This document shows, piece by piece, positions 27,647 through 36,744 of a stretch of 64,000 nucleotides of DNA (position 1 is the stretch's first letter; the number at the start of each line of letters is the position of its first letter). The notes beneath the pieces were generated by a model. The model did not search any database. It was not told where the DNA came from and worked only from the letters and a program-made list of their open reading frames with translations. Position numbers and translations under genes: made by a program. The stretch lies in contig NZ_CP004388.1 of the NCBI RefSeq assembly GCF_000300235.2, positions 1,283,501 to 1,347,500 on the forward strand, read 5' to 3'. The stretch comes from Thalassospira xiamenensis M-5 = DSM 17429. GTDB lineage: Bacteria > Pseudomonadota > Alphaproteobacteria > Rhodospirillales > Thalassospiraceae.

Positions 27647-28228
27647 ATGGCACGTAATCAGAATACACAACAGCAGCAGCAGGCGCCGAAAGCCCGTGAA
27701 GAAAACGAACTCGTCGACAAGCTGGTTGGTATCAACCGCGTCGCGAAAGTCGTTAAGGGCGGTCGTCGCTTTGCTTTCTCCGCAATGGTTGTCGTCGGTG
27801 ACCAGCGCGGTCGCGTCGGATACGGCACGGGCAAAGCCCGTGAAGTTCCGGAAGCGATCCGCAAGGCTACCGAAGCAGCCAAGCGCAACATGATCCGCGT
27901 TCCGTTGCGTGAAGGCCGTACCCTTCACCACGATGTGCAGGGCCACTTTGGTGCAGGTCGGGTTATTCTCCGTTCTGCTCCGGCTGGTACCGGTATCATT
28001 GCTGGCGGTGCGATGCGCGCAGTTTTCGAAACCATGGGTGTTCAGGACGTCGTGTCCAAATGCACCGGTTCGAACAACCCGCACAACGTTATCCGTGCAA
28101 CTCTTGACGCTCTGGTCAACGGCGCTTCACCGCGTCAGGTCGCTGCAAAACGCGGCCTGAAGGTTGGCGAGATCGTTGCCCGTCGCGATAGCGGTTCGGC
28201 TGCGGCCGCCGTTCTCGAAAAGGAGTAA
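27647..28228 (+). CDS. rpsE: 30S ribosomal protein S5
   Basis: 193 aa. Controls decoding fidelity with S4 and S12. Seen: a Gln-rich N-terminus ([15 protein letters not shown]), the dsRBD-like domain with [20 protein letters not shown] and [20 protein letters not shown], and [26 protein letters not shown] precedes the ATG. Confidence 0.98.
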   Translation: MARNQNTQQQQQAPKAREENELVDKLVGINRVAKVVKGGRRFAFSAMVVVGDQRGRVGYGTGKAREVPEAIRKATEAAKRNMIRVPLREGRTLHHDVQGHFGAGRVILRSAPAGTGIIAGGAMRAVFETMGVQDVVSKCTGSNNPHNVIRATLDALVNGASPRQVAAKRGLKVGEIVARRDSGSAAAAVLEKE

Positions 28229-28234
28229 TTCGAT

Positions 28235-28429
28235 ATGGCTGCTAAGAAAAAAGCGACCGTTCGCGTTACCCAGACGGGTTCGCCGATCGGACGTCCGGCT
28301 GATCAGCGCCAGACCCTTGTGGGTCTTGGCCTGAACAAACTGCACCGGACTCGTGAGCTGGAAGATACTCCGGCTGTTCGCGGTATGATCGCCAAGGTCA
28401 AGCACCTCGTCCGCGTGGACGAGGCCTGA
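28235..28429 (+). CDS. rpmD: 50S ribosomal protein L30
   Basis: 64 aa. Small bacterial L30. Seen: [20 protein letters not shown] and [20 protein letters not shown], ending [10 protein letters not shown]. It is 6 bases behind rpsE and 30 bases before rplO. Confidence 0.97.
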   Translation: MAAKKKATVRVTQTGSPIGRPADQRQTLVGLGLNKLHRTRELEDTPAVRGMIAKVKHLVRVDEA

Positions 28430-28459
28430 TTGGCCCCCAGATCGAAAAGGTGTTGATTA

Positions 28460-28945
28460 ATGAAACTCAACGAACTTGCCGATAACCCGGGTGCCCGCAA
28501 GGCGCGCACCCGCGTCGGTCGCGGTATCGGTTCGGGCAAAGGCAAAACTTCTGGCGCAGGTCAGAAGGGTCAGACGTCCCGTTCCGGTGTGGCGATCAAT
28601 GGCTTCGAAGGCGGGCAGATGCCAATCTACCGTCGTCTTCCGAAGCGCGGCTTTAAAAATCCGTTCCGGAAACTGTTCGGTGTCGTGAACCTTGGTACCC
28701 TTCAGACCGCCGTTGATAACGGTGTTCTTGAAGAAGGTGCGAATGTCACCATCGACGTTCTGGTCGAAAAAGGCCTGGCCCGTCCGCAGAAAGACGGTCT
28801 GCGTCTGCTCGCTAAAGGCGAACTGAAAGCGAAACTGAACATCGAAATCACCGGTGCTTCCAAGTCGGCTATCGCAGCCGTCGAGAAAGCGGGTGGCTCG
28901 GTCAAGGTTCTTGCTCCGGTTGCCGCAGCAGAAACCGCAGAATAA
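28460..28945 (+). CDS. rplO: 50S ribosomal protein L15
   Basis: 161 aa, longer than E. coli L15 (144) by a C-terminal Ala/Glu tail. Late 50S assembly protein. Seen: [40 protein letters not shown] and [21 protein letters not shown] terminator-like hairpin follows before secY. Confidence 0.98.
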   Translation: MKLNELADNPGARKARTRVGRGIGSGKGKTSGAGQKGQTSRSGVAINGFEGGQMPIYRRLPKRGFKNPFRKLFGVVNLGTLQTAVDNGVLEEGANVTIDVLVEKGLARPQKDGLRLLAKGELKAKLNIEITGASKSAIAAVEKAGGSVKVLAPVAAAETAE

Positions 28946-28961
28946 GCCTCTATGACTACGT

Positions 28962-29006
28962 GAGGGTCCGGTTCCCAAGATTACGGGACCGGACCCTCCA
29001 GTTTTA
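28962..29006 (+). terminator. Attenuator/terminator candidate between rplO and secY
   Basis: GAGGGTCCGG (28962-28971) pairs with CCGGACCCTC (28989-28998), continued by TCCC/GGGA past a one-base bulge, 14 bp in total, loop of 8. CAGTTTTA follows. It lies 16 bases after rplO inside the spc operon and could reduce read-through into secY. Confidence 0.55.
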
Positions 29007-29026
29007 GCCTATTGGGAGATAAGTGC

Positions 29027-30373
29027 ATGGCATCGGCCGCCGAGCAGCTTGCCGCGAACCTGAACTGGTCGTCTTTTTCGAAGGCAACCGAGCTTAAAAA
29101 GCGCATCTGGTTCACGTTGGGCGCGCTTATAGTTTACCGTCTGGGAACATATATCCCGATTCCCGGCGTTGACCCGTCCATTCTTGCTGATATTTTCCAG
29201 CAGAATGCTGGTGGCGTCCTGGGCATGTTCGACATGTTTGCTGGTGGTGCGCTTGGGCGTATGACCATCTTCGCGCTGAACATCATGCCTTACATCTCCG
29301 CCTCGATCATCATTCAGCTGATGACCACTGTTTCGCCAAGCCTTGAGGCTATGAAAAAAGAGGGCGAACAGGGGCGTAAAAAGATTAATCAATATACCCG
29401 TTATCTGACCGTTGTGATCGCCACGATCCAGGCATGGGGCATTGCCGTTGGTCTTGAAAGCATGAGCGGTTCATCCGGCTCTGCGGTTCATGATCCGGGC
29501 ATGTTCTTCCGCTTTACTGCGGTTGTGACCCTGGTTGGCGGCACCATGTTCCTGATGTGGCTGGGCGAACAGATCACCCAGCGCGGTATCGGTAACGGCA
29601 TTTCGCTTATCATTTTCGCCGGTATTGTTGCGGGCCTTCCGGCCGCGATTGCGGGCACGCTTGAGCTTGGCCGTACCGGCGCGATTTCCGCCCTGGTGAT
29701 CGTTGCGATCATCGTGCTGGCGATTGCCGTCATTGCCTTCATCGTGTTCATGGAACGTGCCCAGCGCCGTGTTCTGATCCAGTACCCGAAACGCCAGGTC
29801 GGCATGAAGGTCATGGAAGGTCAGAGCTCGCACCTGCCGCTCAAGATCAACACGGCTGGCGTTATTCCGCCGATCTTTGCAAGCTCGCTTCTGCTGATGC
29901 CGCTGTCGGTTGCACAGTTCACTGCCGGTGCGGATGCGCCTGCGTGGCTTAGCACCGTGACAGCACTGCTTGGCCGTGGCCAGCCGCTTTATATCGGTCT
30001 GTATATCGCGCTGATCGTCTTCTTTGCCTTCTTCTACACCGCGGTTGTTTTCAACCCGGAAGATACGGCAGACAACCTGAAAAAGCATGGCGGCTTCATT
30101 CCGGGCATCCGTCCGGGCAAGAATACCGCCAACTATCTGGATTTCATCCTGACCCGCCTGACGGTCATCGGTGCAGCGTATCTGGCATTTGTCTGTATCC
30201 TGCCAGAGCTTCTGATCGCCGAATGGTCGGTGCCGTTCTACTTTGGTGGGACTAGCTTGCTGATCGTTGTCACGGTAACCATGGATACCGTAGCACAGAT
30301 CCAGTCGCATATGCTGGCACACCAGTATGAAGGCCTGATCAAGAAATCCAAATTGCGTGGACGCCGCCGCTAA
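29027..30373 (+). CDS. secY: Preprotein translocase subunit SecY
   Basis: 448 aa. Channel of the Sec translocon in the inner membrane. Seen: AAEQLAANLNWSSFSKATEL then ten hydrophobic spans; the plug-region GVDPSILADIFQQNAGGVLG; GMKVMEGQSSHLPLKINTAG in the cytoplasmic loop; HMLAHQYEGLIKKSKLRGRR at the C-terminus. The start at 29027 has GGGAG 8 bases before it; a TTG five codons upstream is rejected because its coding would cover that site. adk follows after 37 bases. Confidence 0.97.
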   Translation: MASAAEQLAANLNWSSFSKATELKKRIWFTLGALIVYRLGTYIPIPGVDPSILADIFQQNAGGVLGMFDMFAGGALGRMTIFALNIMPYISASIIIQLMTTVSPSLEAMKKEGEQGRKKINQYTRYLTVVIATIQAWGIAVGLESMSGSSGSAVHDPGMFFRFTAVVTLVGGTMFLMWLGEQITQRGIGNGISLIIFAGIVAGLPAAIAGTLELGRTGAISALVIVAIIVLAIAVIAFIVFMERAQRRVLIQYPKRQVGMKVMEGQSSHLPLKINTAGVIPPIFASSLLLMPLSVAQFTAGADAPAWLSTVTALLGRGQPLYIGLYIALIVFFAFFYTAVVFNPEDTADNLKKHGGFIPGIRPGKNTANYLDFILTRLTVIGAAYLAFVCILPELLIAEWSVPFYFGGTSLLIVVTVTMDTVAQIQSHMLAHQYEGLIKKSKLRGRRR

Positions 30374-30410
30374 GGCGGCGCCACCAAGACCATCAGGGGG
30401 ACGGACAACA

Positions 30411-31055
30411 ATGAACATTATCCTTCTTGGCCCTCCGGGTGCTGGCAAAGGGACCCAGGCAAAGCGTCTTGAAACGGGACGCGGCATGATTCAGCTTTCG
30501 ACCGGTGACATGCTGCGTGCAGCGGTAGCAGCCGGGACCGAGCTGGGGCAGAAGGCAAAGGAAGTCATGGATGCGGGCAAGCTCGTTTCCGACGATCTGA
30601 TGATCGGTCTGATTTCCGAACGACTTGATCAGGATGATACCAAGAACGGTTTCATCCTGGACGGATTTCCGCGCACCACAGCCCAGGCACATGCCCTGGA
30701 TGTGATGCTGGAAACCAAGGGACTGGCACTTGATTATGTGATCGAGTTGCGGGTTGATGATGCCGCCCTTGTGGCACGTATCGTTGGTCGCTACACCTGC
30801 GCGAAATGCGGGCAGGGATACCATGACACGTTCCAGAAACCCAAGCAGGACGGTGTTTGCGACGTATGTGGCAGCACCGAATTCAAACGCCGTGCGGATG
30901 ACAATGCCGAGACGGTCACCTCGCGACTGGAAGCTTATCACAAGCAGACAGCACCGATCATTCCCTACTATGAGAATGCCGGTAAGCTGAAAACAGTTGA
31001 CGGGATGGCCGAAATCGACGAAGTTACGCGCGAGATAGAAGCCATCCTGGGGTAA
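30411..31055 (+). CDS. adk: Adenylate kinase, zinc-LID type
   Basis: 214 aa. Catalyses ATP + AMP = 2 ADP in the cytoplasm. Seen: P-loop [10 protein letters not shown] (residues 7-16), DGFPRT (84-89), and a long LID with C130, C133, C150 and C153 placed to bind a structural zinc, as in many non-enteric bacteria. The start MNIILLGPP is preceded by a G-rich site (CAGGGGG). Placement between secY and rpsM is common in alphaproteobacteria and Gram-positives. Confidence 0.97.
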   Translation: MNIILLGPPGAGKGTQAKRLETGRGMIQLSTGDMLRAAVAAGTELGQKAKEVMDAGKLVSDDLMIGLISERLDQDDTKNGFILDGFPRTTAQAHALDVMLETKGLALDYVIELRVDDAALVARIVGRYTCAKCGQGYHDTFQKPKQDGVCDVCGSTEFKRRADDNAETVTSRLEAYHKQTAPIIPYYENAGKLKTVDGMAEIDEVTREIEAILG

Positions 31056-31174
31056 TTTCCCGGGCAGGGCATTTTTTGCTGGCGGGTTGGCAGTATTGCT
31101 GGCCCGCTTTTGCAGCGCCCCGTCCTACCGGATCTGCCGCAGGGTTTGTTAACAGGAAACAGGAGTCTCACACA

Positions 31175-31543
31175 GTGGCTCGTATTGCTGGCGTAAACAT
31201 CCCGACCGCTAAGCGCGTCGTGATTGCGCTTACCTACATCACCGGCATTGGCCCGGCGAAAGCTAAAGAAATTTGCGCAAAGGTTGGCATCGAAGCAGCA
31301 ACCCGCGTTCATCAGCTCTCTGATGACCAGGTTCTCAAGGTGCGTGAAGTCATCGACGCTGATTACACCGTCGAAGGCGACCTTCGTCGTGAAACCGCAA
31401 TGAACATTAAACGTCTGATGGATCTGGGTTGCTATCGCGGCCTGCGTCATCGTCGCGGTCTCCCGGTACGCGGTCAGCGTACCCACACCAACGCCCGCAC
31501 CCGCAAGGGCCCGGCTAAGCCGATCGCTGGCAAGAAGAAGTAA
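31175..31543 (+). CDS. rpsM: 30S ribosomal protein S13
   Basis: 122 aa from GTG at 31175; AGGAG at 31161-31165 is well spaced, and [20 protein letters not shown] is the family's N-terminus. 30S head protein at the subunit bridge. Seen: [20 protein letters not shown] and [15 protein letters not shown] at the end. First gene of a short alpha-type operon; 119 bases separate it from adk. Confidence 0.97.
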   Translation: MARIAGVNIPTAKRVVIALTYITGIGPAKAKEICAKVGIEAATRVHQLSDDQVLKVREVIDADYTVEGDLRRETAMNIKRLMDLGCYRGLRHRRGLPVRGQRTHTNARTRKGPAKPIAGKKK

Positions 31544-31558
31544 GGTAGGGGACAGACA

Positions 31559-31951
31559 ATGGCAAAAGCTCCTCAGACTCGCGTGCGTCGCCGCGAGCGG
31601 AAGAACATTACGAACGGTATCGCGCACGTAAACGCGACCTTCAACAACACCATGATCACCATCACCGACGTTCAGGGGAATACCATTTCCTGGTCGACCG
31701 CTGGTGGTATGGGTTTCCGCGGTTCGCGTAAATCGACCCCGTATGCTGCACAGGTTGCTGCCGAAGACGCAGGTAAAAAAGCTGCTGAACACGGCATGAA
31801 AACCCTTGAAGTTCAGGTTAAAGGCCCGGGTTCGGGACGTGAATCTGCCCTTCGTGCGCTTCAGGCGGTTGGTTTCACCATTACGTCGATCAAAGACGTA
31901 ACGCCGATCCCGCATAACGGTTGCCGTCCGCGTAAACGTCGTCGCGTCTAA
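31559..31951 (+). CDS. rpsK: 30S ribosomal protein S11
   Basis: 130 aa. Platform protein lining the mRNA exit. Seen: [40 protein letters not shown] and the C-terminal [15 protein letters not shown]. Unlike E. coli, rpsD does not follow; rpoA comes next after a hairpin-rich gap. Confidence 0.98.
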   Translation: MAKAPQTRVRRRERKNITNGIAHVNATFNNTMITITDVQGNTISWSTAGGMGFRGSRKSTPYAAQVAAEDAGKKAAEHGMKTLEVQVKGPGSGRESALRALQAVGFTITSIKDVTPIPHNGCRPRKRRRV

Positions 31952-31982
31952 TCGCGCCGATCTGCGGACGACCCCGCGTTTG

Positions 31983-32037
31983 GGCCCGGGCGACCGGGCC
32001 TCTTCGCGTTTCTCGCGGGGGCCAATTTTGTGCCCCC
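31983..32037 (+). other. Two hairpins between rpsK and rpoA
   Basis: GGCCCGG (31983-31989) / CCGGGCC (31994-32000) with loop GCGA, then GGGGGC (32017-32022) / GCCCCC (32032-32037). The 120-base gap replaces the rpsD gene found here in enterobacteria. The stems may modulate the ratio of rpoA to the ribosomal proteins; no strong T-tract. Confidence 0.4.
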
Positions 32038-32071
32038 CTTACCATAGGCTCCAGTTGCGAAGGTGGGTCTC

Positions 32072-33088
32072 GTGATTCAAAAGAACTGGCAGGAACTGAT
32101 TAAGCCGACCAAGCTTGATGTTACTCCGGGTACGGATGCCAGCCGCATCGGTACGATCGTGGCGGAACCGCTGGAGCGCGGTTTTGGTCAGACTCTGGGT
32201 AACGCGCTGCGTCGCATTCTGCTGTCGTCGCTCCAGGGTTCGGCGGTTACTGCGATCCAGATTGACGGTGTATTGCACGAATTTTCGTCGATCCCGGGTG
32301 TGCGTGAAGATGTCACCGACATCATCCTGAATATCAAGACCATGGGTGTGCGCATGCATGCCGAAGGTCCGAAGAAAATGGCGCTTAAAGCGACTGGTCC
32401 GGGTGCTGTCACCGCGGGTCAGATCGAAACCGGTGCCGACATCGAAATCCTTAACCCGGATCTCGAGCTGTGCCATCTTGATGATGGTGCGACGCTGAAC
32501 ATCGAATTTACCGTTGATAACGGTAAAGGCTATGTTGCGGCGACTTCGCATCGTTCGTCGGATGCGCCGATCGGTCTTATTCCGATTGATGCAATCTTCA
32601 GCCCGATCCGTAAAGTGGCCTACAAGGTGGAAAACACCCGTGTTGGTCAGGATACCGATTATGACAAGCTGTCGCTGACCGTTGAAACCAACGGCTCGGT
32701 CACCCCGGAAGATGCAATGGCACTTGCTGCCCGTATCCTTCAGGACCAGCTGTCGCTGTTCGTCAACTTCGACGAGCCGGAAGCGGTTGTCGAAGAGAAG
32801 AAAGAAGACGAACTGCCGTTCAACCGCAATCTGCTGCGCAAGGTCGACGAGCTTGAGCTCTCGGTCCGTTCGGCAAACTGCCTCAAGAACGACAACATCA
32901 TCTATATCGGTGATCTGGTTCAGAAAACTGAAGCAGAAATGCTTCGTACGCCGAACTTCGGTCGTAAATCGCTGAACGAAATCAAGGATGTTCTGGCGCA
33001 GATGGGCCTGCATCTTGGTATGGAAGTCGGCGGTTGGCCGCCGGAAAACATCGAAGAACTGGCGCGTAAGTTCGAAGACCCGTTCTAA
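32072..33088 (+). CDS. rpoA: DNA-directed RNA polymerase subunit alpha
   Basis: 338 aa from GTG at 32072, giving [20 protein letters not shown] at 32060-32063 is 8 bases before it. A GTG three codons upstream lacks a ribosome-binding site. Seen: N-terminal dimerisation domain with [19 protein letters not shown], linker at about residues 230-250 ([14 protein letters not shown]), C-terminal DNA/activator-binding domain with [16 protein letters not shown], containing the Arg equivalent to R265. A UUCG hairpin with five Ts follows. Confidence 0.98.
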   Translation: MIQKNWQELIKPTKLDVTPGTDASRIGTIVAEPLERGFGQTLGNALRRILLSSLQGSAVTAIQIDGVLHEFSSIPGVREDVTDIILNIKTMGVRMHAEGPKKMALKATGPGAVTAGQIETGADIEILNPDLELCHLDDGATLNIEFTVDNGKGYVAATSHRSSDAPIGLIPIDAIFSPIRKVAYKVENTRVGQDTDYDKLSLTVETNGSVTPEDAMALAARILQDQLSLFVNFDEPEAVVEEKKEDELPFNRNLLRKVDELELSVRSANCLKNDNIIYIGDLVQKTEAEMLRTPNFGRKSLNEIKDVLAQMGLHLGMEVGGWPPENIEELARKFEDPF

Positions 33089-33094
33089 GGCGGG

Positions 33095-33177
33095 GCTTCG
33101 GCCTTCGGGTCGGTGCTTTTTGACTGACGGGGCAGGCGTTCTGCCCCAACCAGAAACCCGGTTTTCGGAGTTTCTGG
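33095..33177 (+). other. Hairpin array between rpoA and rplQ
   Basis: Three stems fill the 196-base gap. The first (33095-33116) has a TTCG loop and is followed by TTTTT (33117-33121), so it is a terminator/attenuator candidate; its core matches the rplL-rpoB hairpin over 14 bases. The second is GGGGCAG/CTGCCCC (33129-33147). The third is CCAGAAAC/GTTTCTGG (33150-33177) with an inner CG-rich pairing. No gene is seen here. Confidence 0.45.
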
Positions 33178-33284
33178 CGGGCTGGTGCCCAAAACCGCAC
33201 GTGCATGACCTGATTTAGTCAGGGTGGCGGCGCGGTATCACAATCGGTTTCGTGCGCGAAGCCAAGGCAATAAGGAGAGTTCCT

Positions 33285-33716
33285 ATGCGTCACGGTATGC
33301 AAGGCCGTAAGCTTAATCGTACTTCGTCCCATCGTAAGGCGATGTTCTCTAACATGGCGGTTTCGCTGCTCACCCACGAGCAGATCAAAACCACTCTTCC
33401 GAAGGCCAAGGATCTTCGCCCGTATGTCGAAAAACTGATTACGCTGGGCAAGCGGGGCGACCTGCATGCACGCCGTCAGGCCATTTCGATCCTGCGTGAC
33501 GAGAAAGTCGTTGCCAAGCTGTTCGGCGAAATTGCTGATCGCTACAAAGAGCGTTCGGGTGGTTACACCCGCGTTCTGAAGGCTGGCTTCCGTTATGGCG
33601 ATGCTGCTCCGGTTGCTGTGATCGAACTCGTTGATCGCAACCCGGAAGCCAAAGGCGCGGAAGACCGTGCTCGCCTTGAAGCAGAGGGCGAAGGCGAAGA
33701 AGCGTCTGCTGAATAA
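33285..33716 (+). CDS. rplQ: 50S ribosomal protein L17
   Basis: 143 aa; longer than E. coli L17 by an acidic C-terminal tail ([11 protein letters not shown]). Seen: [40 protein letters not shown] and [28 protein letters not shown] precedes the ATG at 33285; an upstream frame extension of 11 codons is unsupported. Last gene of the ribosomal supercluster. Confidence 0.98.
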   Translation: MRHGMQGRKLNRTSSHRKAMFSNMAVSLLTHEQIKTTLPKAKDLRPYVEKLITLGKRGDLHARRQAISILRDEKVVAKLFGEIADRYKERSGGYTRVLKAGFRYGDAAPVAVIELVDRNPEAKGAEDRARLEAEGEGEEASAE

Positions 33717-33741
33717 GCAACGTTTCGGCCTTTAAGATAGA

Positions 33742-33778
33742 AACGGGCGGTGCCAATGGTGCCGCCCGTTTTCTTTTG
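33742..33778 (+). terminator. Intrinsic terminator after rplQ
   Basis: Stem AACGGGCGG (33742-33750) / CCGCCCGTT (33762-33770), 9 bp, loop of 11, then TTTTCTTTT. It is a textbook rho-independent terminator that closes the ribosomal-protein region. Confidence 0.9.
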
Positions 33779-33945
33779 GTTTTATCGCGGCAGCGAAATA
33801 TTTCAAAATTCATCATATTTCCGCCAAGGTTGCGCGTAAATCCTGATCACCCTACTTTCTGTCGGGTATCCAGGGTTCTGACCCTGACCCTAACCAGACT
33901 GTTTTCCGCGCTGACCCGCTTTACGAAGAAAAGAGAGAGTTCGAC

Positions 33946-35385
33946 GTGCAGGCACGATTGATTGCGACCGTCATGACCGGGATCATGATTGTATCAGGGG
34001 CCATGTTTGGCCAGATTGGCGTAGCATCCGCACAGGATCGGCGTCTGCCCGAAAGCCAGACCGAAATAAAGATGTCGCTGTCGCCGCTGGTGAAGCAAAC
34101 CGCGCCGGCCGTTGTGAACATCTATACCAAAAAGGTCGTCACCACCCAGCAACGAAGCCCGTTTTTCAACGATCCGTTCTTTCGGCAGTTCTTTGGCGAA
34201 CGGTTTGGCGGTGCATTCGGCGCCCCGCGCCAGCGGGTTGAACGGTCGCTTGGTTCCGGGGTGATTGTATCGTCGGACGGCACAATCGTGACCAACCATC
34301 ACGTGATTGATGGTGCCAGCGAGATCCGCGTTGTTTTACATGACAATCGCGAATTCGATGCCGATCTGGTCGGTTCGGACGAACGCACCGATCTGGCCGT
34401 TCTGCGTCTGCGTGATGTTAAGGATGAATTGCCGGCCATCACGCTTGGCGATTCTGACGCGGTCGAGGTCGGCGACCTTGTCCTTGCCATCGGCAACCCG
34501 TTCGGGGTGGGGCAGACCGTGACCAGCGGCATCGTTTCCGCACTGGCACGTGCCGGTGTGACCGGACAGGATTACCAATCCTTTATCCAGACCGATGCCG
34601 CGATCAATCCGGGGAACTCCGGCGGGGCGCTTGTTGATATTGATGGCAATCTGATCGGGGTGAATTCGGCAATCTTTACCAAATCGGGCGGATCAAACGG
34701 CATCGGTTTTGCCGTGCCGGTCAATATGGTCAAGGTGGTGATGCGTGGCCTGATCAGTGGCGATCTGCGTCGCCCGTGGCTGGGGGCGGCAGGGCAGTCG
34801 GTAACCGCCGATCTGGCGGCGTCGCTTGATCTGGATCGCCCGCATGGTGTTCTGATCAACGAAGTCCGCGATGGTAGCCCGGCGGATCGTGGCGGCCTTA
34901 AACCCGGTGATGTGGTGGTTGCGGTGAATGGTCTTCCTGTCGATAACCCCAACGAGCTTAAATTCCGCATCGCAACACTGGAACTTGATCACAATGCCGA
35001 GCTTTCCGTGCTGCGCAAGGGGCAGGAAGTGATGCTCCGGATGCCGCTTGAAGTCGCACCCGAACTGCCTGCGCGTGATGAAACCGAGGTCGAAGGCCGC
35101 AATCCGTTCAGCGGATCAAAAATCGCCAATGTGAACCCCGCACTTGCCGATGAAATTGGCATTGATACGCTGAGCAACGGTGTCATCGTCCTTGCCGTAC
35201 AGCGCGACAGCCTTGCGCGCCGTGCCCGCATTCAACCCGGTGATTATATCGTCGAGGTCAATGGTGTGCCGATTGACACGGTGGCCCGCCTGAAGGACGT
35301 TATCAAAGCCGGTGAACGCGGTCGTGACTGGTCGATTGCGGTCAAACGCGATGGCAAGGTTCTGACCGCTGAATTCCAGCTTTGA
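33946..35385 (+). CDS. Do-family (DegP/DegQ-like) periplasmic serine protease
   Basis: 479 aa from GTG at 33946. Known family role: ATP-independent protein quality control in the periplasm. Seen: signal peptide (hydrophobic residues 5-25, cleavage near VASAQ); an aromatic loop 71-92 (SPFFNDPFFRQFFGERFG); trypsin-like domain with catalytic His119 (TNHHV), Asp149 (RTDLAVL) and Ser225 (GNSGGAL); PDZ1 at about 278-370 and PDZ2 at about 395-475. The catalytic triad is complete. It is monocistronic: terminators lie on both sides. No heat-shock or envelope-stress promoter was recognised upstream. Confidence 0.95.
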   Translation: MQARLIATVMTGIMIVSGAMFGQIGVASAQDRRLPESQTEIKMSLSPLVKQTAPAVVNIYTKKVVTTQQRSPFFNDPFFRQFFGERFGGAFGAPRQRVERSLGSGVIVSSDGTIVTNHHVIDGASEIRVVLHDNREFDADLVGSDERTDLAVLRLRDVKDELPAITLGDSDAVEVGDLVLAIGNPFGVGQTVTSGIVSALARAGVTGQDYQSFIQTDAAINPGNSGGALVDIDGNLIGVNSAIFTKSGGSNGIGFAVPVNMVKVVMRGLISGDLRRPWLGAAGQSVTADLAASLDLDRPHGVLINEVRDGSPADRGGLKPGDVVVAVNGLPVDNPNELKFRIATLELDHNAELSVLRKGQEVMLRMPLEVAPELPARDETEVEGRNPFSGSKIANVNPALADEIGIDTLSNGVIVLAVQRDSLARRARIQPGDYIVEVNGVPIDTVARLKDVIKAGERGRDWSIAVKRDGKVLTAEFQL

Positions 35386-35406
35386 TTCTTGTCAGCCAAT
35401 AGATAG

Positions 35407-35443
35407 ACAGATCCGGGGATCATTCCCCGGTTCTGTCGTTTTT
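35407..35443 (+). terminator. Intrinsic terminator after the Do-family protease gene
   Basis: ACAGA/TCTGT and CCGGGG/CCCCGG stems (35407-35418 with 35425-35436) separated by one T-T mismatch, 6-nt loop, then CGTTTTT. Lies between convergent genes. Confidence 0.85.
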
Positions 35444-35484
35444 GTCGCTGACAATCGATAGCGGCAGATGGTCGATCTGGCTTT

Positions 35485-36699
35485 TCATGATGCCGATGAT
35501 CTGGCCGTATCGGTTTTAAGAAACATCATAGCCAGACAACTGAGTAAACCCAGCCCGACGGTCAGAAGCACTGCCCGGACGCCATATCCGTCGATCAGCA
35601 ATCCGAACAGGAACGGGGCGGCCGCCTGCGCAAAGCGCGACGGTGCCATCAGAAACCCCTGCCGCAGGCCATAGCCAACCGGCCCGAACAGGGCAAGGGG
35701 CAAGGTCCCCTTGGCGATGGTCAGGATACCATTGCCCGCCCCATGCAGGCTTGTGAATATCATGCCGACGGGACCGGCAAAAACCAGCAGAAGCGATGCG
35801 CCAAGCGGATGGGCAAAGCCTGCTATCCGGGCAGAAATCAGTGGATGCATGCGTTGCAATACACCGAATTCCAGCAATCGTCCCGCGACCTGTGCCGGGC
35901 CGACGAGCGAGGCGGCAATAATCGCATCCGCCGTATCCATCCCCGAAATTTGCAACAATCGCGGCAAATGGGCGGCCATGGCGGTTGCGATAAACCAGCT
36001 TGCGGCGAAAACAAATGCCAGCAGGATCATCGGTACGGTGAAATATCCCGGGGTTACCGCCGTATCCGCTTTGACCCTGACATTATCGGGATTGTCAGCA
36101 GGGGCCTGGGCTGGTGCGGCATGCTGGCCGTTTCCGGCCGGGATGATCAGGCGGTTTAACGGCAACCCGACAAACAGATGCATCGCCGCCCAGAAAAAGC
36201 AGGCAGTACGCCAGCCATATTCGATTTCAAGCCCGGCTGATATCGGCCAGCAGATCGTGCTGGCGAATCCGGCAATCAATGTGATGCCGGTAATCGGCCC
36301 GCGTGCACCGCGCCCAAAGATCCCGGCAAGTGTTGCAAAGGCCGCCTCGTAAAGTCCCATCGCCATACCGGCCCCGATGATGAGCCACGCCATGCACATG
36401 GCGATCATACCGTTCGACAGGCCAAGCAAACCAAGGCCAAGCGCGAAGACAAGGCTTGAAACCGTCAGGATATTGCGCCCGCCAAACCGGTCGATCCGCG
36501 CACCTGCCATCGGGCCCAGAAGGGCCGCAACCACAAGTGCCAGCGAAAAGGCACCAAACGCCCAGCCGGTCGGAATGCCGAATTCCTCTGCCATTGGGGC
36601 GGACAGAATGGCCGGCAGATAAAGTGTCGATCCGAACCCCAGTGTTTGTGCGCTGCCAAGGGCGATAATGATCGGCAATTTTTTGGGGGCTTTGGTCAT
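35485..36699 (-). CDS. MFS transporter, substrate unknown
   Basis: 404 aa with about 12 hydrophobic spans. Seen: the MFS loop 2-3 motif in the form GARIDRFGGRNILT (about residues 65-78), a hydrophilic central loop (about 195-220, QHAAPAQAPADNPDNVRVK), and a second half of six spans. It is the second gene of a padR-MFS unit: its start is 45 bases after the padR stop, and a palindrome (36709-36723) matching the padR promoter palindrome sits right at its ribosome-binding site. An efflux pump controlled by its own regulator is the natural inference. The substrate cannot be read from sequence. Confidence 0.9.
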   Translation of the reverse strand: MTKAPKKLPIIIALGSAQTLGFGSTLYLPAILSAPMAEEFGIPTGWAFGAFSLALVVAALLGPMAGARIDRFGGRNILTVSSLVFALGLGLLGLSNGMIAMCMAWLIIGAGMAMGLYEAAFATLAGIFGRGARGPITGITLIAGFASTICWPISAGLEIEYGWRTACFFWAAMHLFVGLPLNRLIIPAGNGQHAAPAQAPADNPDNVRVKADTAVTPGYFTVPMILLAFVFAASWFIATAMAAHLPRLLQISGMDTADAIIAASLVGPAQVAGRLLEFGVLQRMHPLISARIAGFAHPLGASLLLVFAGPVGMIFTSLHGAGNGILTIAKGTLPLALFGPVGYGLRQGFLMAPSRFAQAAAPFLFGLLIDGYGVRAVLLTVGLGLLSCLAMMFLKTDTARSSAS

Positions 36700-36708
36700 G
36701 GTTTGATG

Positions 36709-36723
36709 CCTCGATCATCGAGG
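36709..36723 (-). promoter_or_regulatory. Palindromic operator at the MFS gene start (PadR site 2)
   Basis: CCTCGATCATCGAGG, arms of 7 around a central base, matches site 1 in the padR promoter (CCTCGATGGTCGAGG) at 13 of 15 positions. On the coding strand its GAGG half also serves as the Shine-Dalgarno sequence of the MFS gene, ending 9 bases before the ATG. Confidence 0.65.
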
Positions 36724-36744
36724 TATGATGACCTGAAAAAAGGG

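Noticed and set aside
31952..32071. Missing rpsD (S4) gene in the alpha operon as an anomaly
   Set aside because: Absence of rpsD from this operon is normal in alphaproteobacteria.
33779..33945. Heat-shock or envelope-stress promoter for the Do-family protease
   Set aside because: No convincing RpoH- or RpoE-type hexamers were found in the gap.
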